Of a DNA stretch of 20,850 bases, positions 20,074 through 20,850 are shown in pieces. Source of the DNA: CAZGVW01 sp964529265 (GTDB lineage: Bacteria > Planctomycetota > Phycisphaerae > Phycisphaerales > UBA1924). A model generated the notes under the pieces. The model worked only from the letters and a program-made list of their open reading frames with translations, did not search any database and had not been told where the DNA came from. The translations under genes were made by a program, and so were the position numbers. The DNA is taken from positions 1 through 20,850 of the forward strand of contig CAZGVW010000041.1 in the NCBI GenBank assembly GCA_964529265.1. The letters are read 5' to 3'. The number at the start of each line of letters is the position of its first letter. Within the stretch, counting starts at the first letter, position 1.

Positions 20074-20850
20074 TCAGCCCTCGGAATCTCCAGATGCCGC
20101 GTCCTCGCGGGCGCAAGCCATCAGCGCGCCGGGACCGAAGCGGATCACGTTCTTTCCGAGCCGCTTCGATTCGATCGCGAGCCCATCGGCGCGCTCCAGC
20201 AGGCCCTCCGCCGTGTGCGCATCCCAGGGGAATGTCGCCAAGCCACCGGAAATGGTGAGCGTTGTAGGCGCGTCTTCACCCAATTTGGGGAAATGGTGAG
20301 CGCAGATCTGCTTCTGGAAGCGAAGCGCGATGTCCGAAATGGTCAACGGCCGCCGGTCGCCCGTCGTTCGCGGCCCTTCCGGGCTGTCGAAAACCACCGC
20401 AAACTCGTCGCCGCCGATTCGGCACACGCGATCCGTGGGGCGAATGACGCAGTTCAGCAGGCGAACGCTCTCCCGCAGGATCTCGTCCCCCGCGCCGTGC
20501 CCGAACTGGTCGTTGTAGACCTTGAAATCGTCAATATCGAAGACCAGAAGCGTCACTTCGTGCCGCCGCTGCCGGGCCCGCTCGAGGGCCATGGGCAGGA
20601 TCCGGTCGAAATAGCGCCGGTTCCACGCGCCGGTCAACGGATCGGTGAACGCCGCGACCCTGAGCTGCTCGTGCTGCTCGCACAGCGCGAGCCACGCCGC
20701 AAGTCGTTCCGCGGCCGCGGCAAGCGCCGCGCTCCCAAGCGTCGGCGAAGAAAGCAGGCCGAACAGATGCCCGCTCCGTCGCACTTCCACACCGGGCCCG
20801 GTGGCGGTCTGTTCCGCGGCGCGCTGAAACGTGAGATCAGGGGCGCCAAG
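20074..20850 (-). CDS. Diguanylate cyclase (GGDEF domain), N-terminus outside the window
   Basis: The frame is open from stop 20074 to the window edge, so this is the C-terminal 258 residues of a larger protein; the GTG at 20790 is probably internal. A linker helix (LAAAAERLAAWLALCEQHEQ) leads to a GGDEF domain starting at AAFTDPLTGAWNRRYFD. The active site RIGGDEFAVVF is intact, so it should make c-di-GMP from two GTP. RPTD lies five residues before GGDEF, at the position of the RxxD inhibitory I-site, so product inhibition is expected. The domain ends with a normal GLLERADGLAIESKRLGKN segment, and the tail is short. The sensory part lies outside the window. The gap to the Hc1-like gene is 151 bp. 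Confidence 0.9.
   Translation of the reverse strand, partial: LGAPDLTFQRAAEQTATGPGVEVRRSGHLFGLLSSPTLGSAALAAAAERLAAWLALCEQHEQLRVAAFTDPLTGAWNRRYFDRILPMALERARQRRHEVTLLVFDIDDFKVYNDQFGHGAGDEILRESVRLLNCVIRPTDRVCRIGGDEFAVVFDSPEGPRTTGDRRPLTISDIALRFQKQICAHHFPKLGEDAPTTLTISGGLATFPWDAHTAEGLLERADGLAIESKRLGKNVIRFGPGALMACAREDAASGDSEG

Noticed and set aside
1..20850. CRISPR arrays, insertion sequences, prophage or integrative element
   Set aside because: No spaced repeats, transposase, integrase or terminal repeats were seen. The tRNA-Gln has no repeated 3' segment nearby that would mark an attachment site.

Overview
This GC-rich chromosomal window most resembles a planctomycete, probably of the Phycisphaerae type. 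The indicators are a pseudopilin with the planctomycete-style N-terminus, a PEP-CTERM-like C-terminal sorting tail, a Ser/Thr kinase with GspE/MshE-like N-terminal repeats, an Hc1-like histone fragment, exported ClpP-class proteins and many short convergent or divergent units. Taxonomy is inferred from these gene types, not from a marker gene. No phage, IS element, CRISPR array or rRNA was seen. One tRNA, tRNA-Gln(CUG), is present.

Layout. 1-1186: tail of a TPR protein, then a short-form RmlA nucleotidyltransferase with a strong terminator. 1294-2357: exported PEP-CTERM-like protein with a roughly 220-nt leader and a terminator. 2370-4814 (minus): APH-fold phosphotransferase and BioA, with a homocysteine S-methyltransferase diverging from bioA (4855-5823). 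5938-8318: divergent SDR epimerase and tail-anchored Ser/Thr kinase. 8320-8781: RidA-family protein. 8863-10438: pseudopilin preceded by a good promoter, a palindrome at the predicted start site and a roughly 400-nt structured leader. 10461-10616 (minus): tRNA-Gln with its own promoter and terminator. 10677-11807: exported ClpP-class protein without the serine motif, whose frame continues 54 sense codons past a TGA. 11830-13008 (minus): tandem thioredoxin-fold protein. 13187-13564: apparently truncated ClpP-class paralogue. 13574-14899 (minus): 82-aa small protein, STAS anti-anti-sigma-like protein, exported L7/L12-CTD-like protein. 15236-16968: DegT sugar aminotransferase and MgtC. 16898-19922 (minus): tightly packed cluster of Hc1-like protein, FabZ-like dehydratase, nuclease-dead UvrC-like protein and mannose-6-phosphate isomerase. 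20074-20850 (minus): diguanylate cyclase running off the window.

Themes. Several genes (RmlA, SDR epimerase, DegT aminotransferase, ManA) fit surface-sugar or nucleotide-sugar metabolism, but they are scattered rather than in one operon. Signalling is represented by the kinase, the STAS protein and the GGDEF enzyme. Promoter-like sequences here repeatedly use a TAGNNT -10 box. In three genes without a Shine-Dalgarno this box sits 6-7 nt before the ATG, suggesting leaderless mRNAs.

The best candidates for something undescribed are four: the UvrC paralogue that keeps the four-cysteine cluster but appears to lack both nuclease activities, in a translationally coupled cluster with Hc1 and FabZ; the pair of degenerate ClpP-class genes, one with an in-frame TGA and one truncated; the long pseudopilin leader; and an exported protein carrying an L7/L12 C-terminal-like fold. 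All assignments come from reading motifs. No database search was possible.
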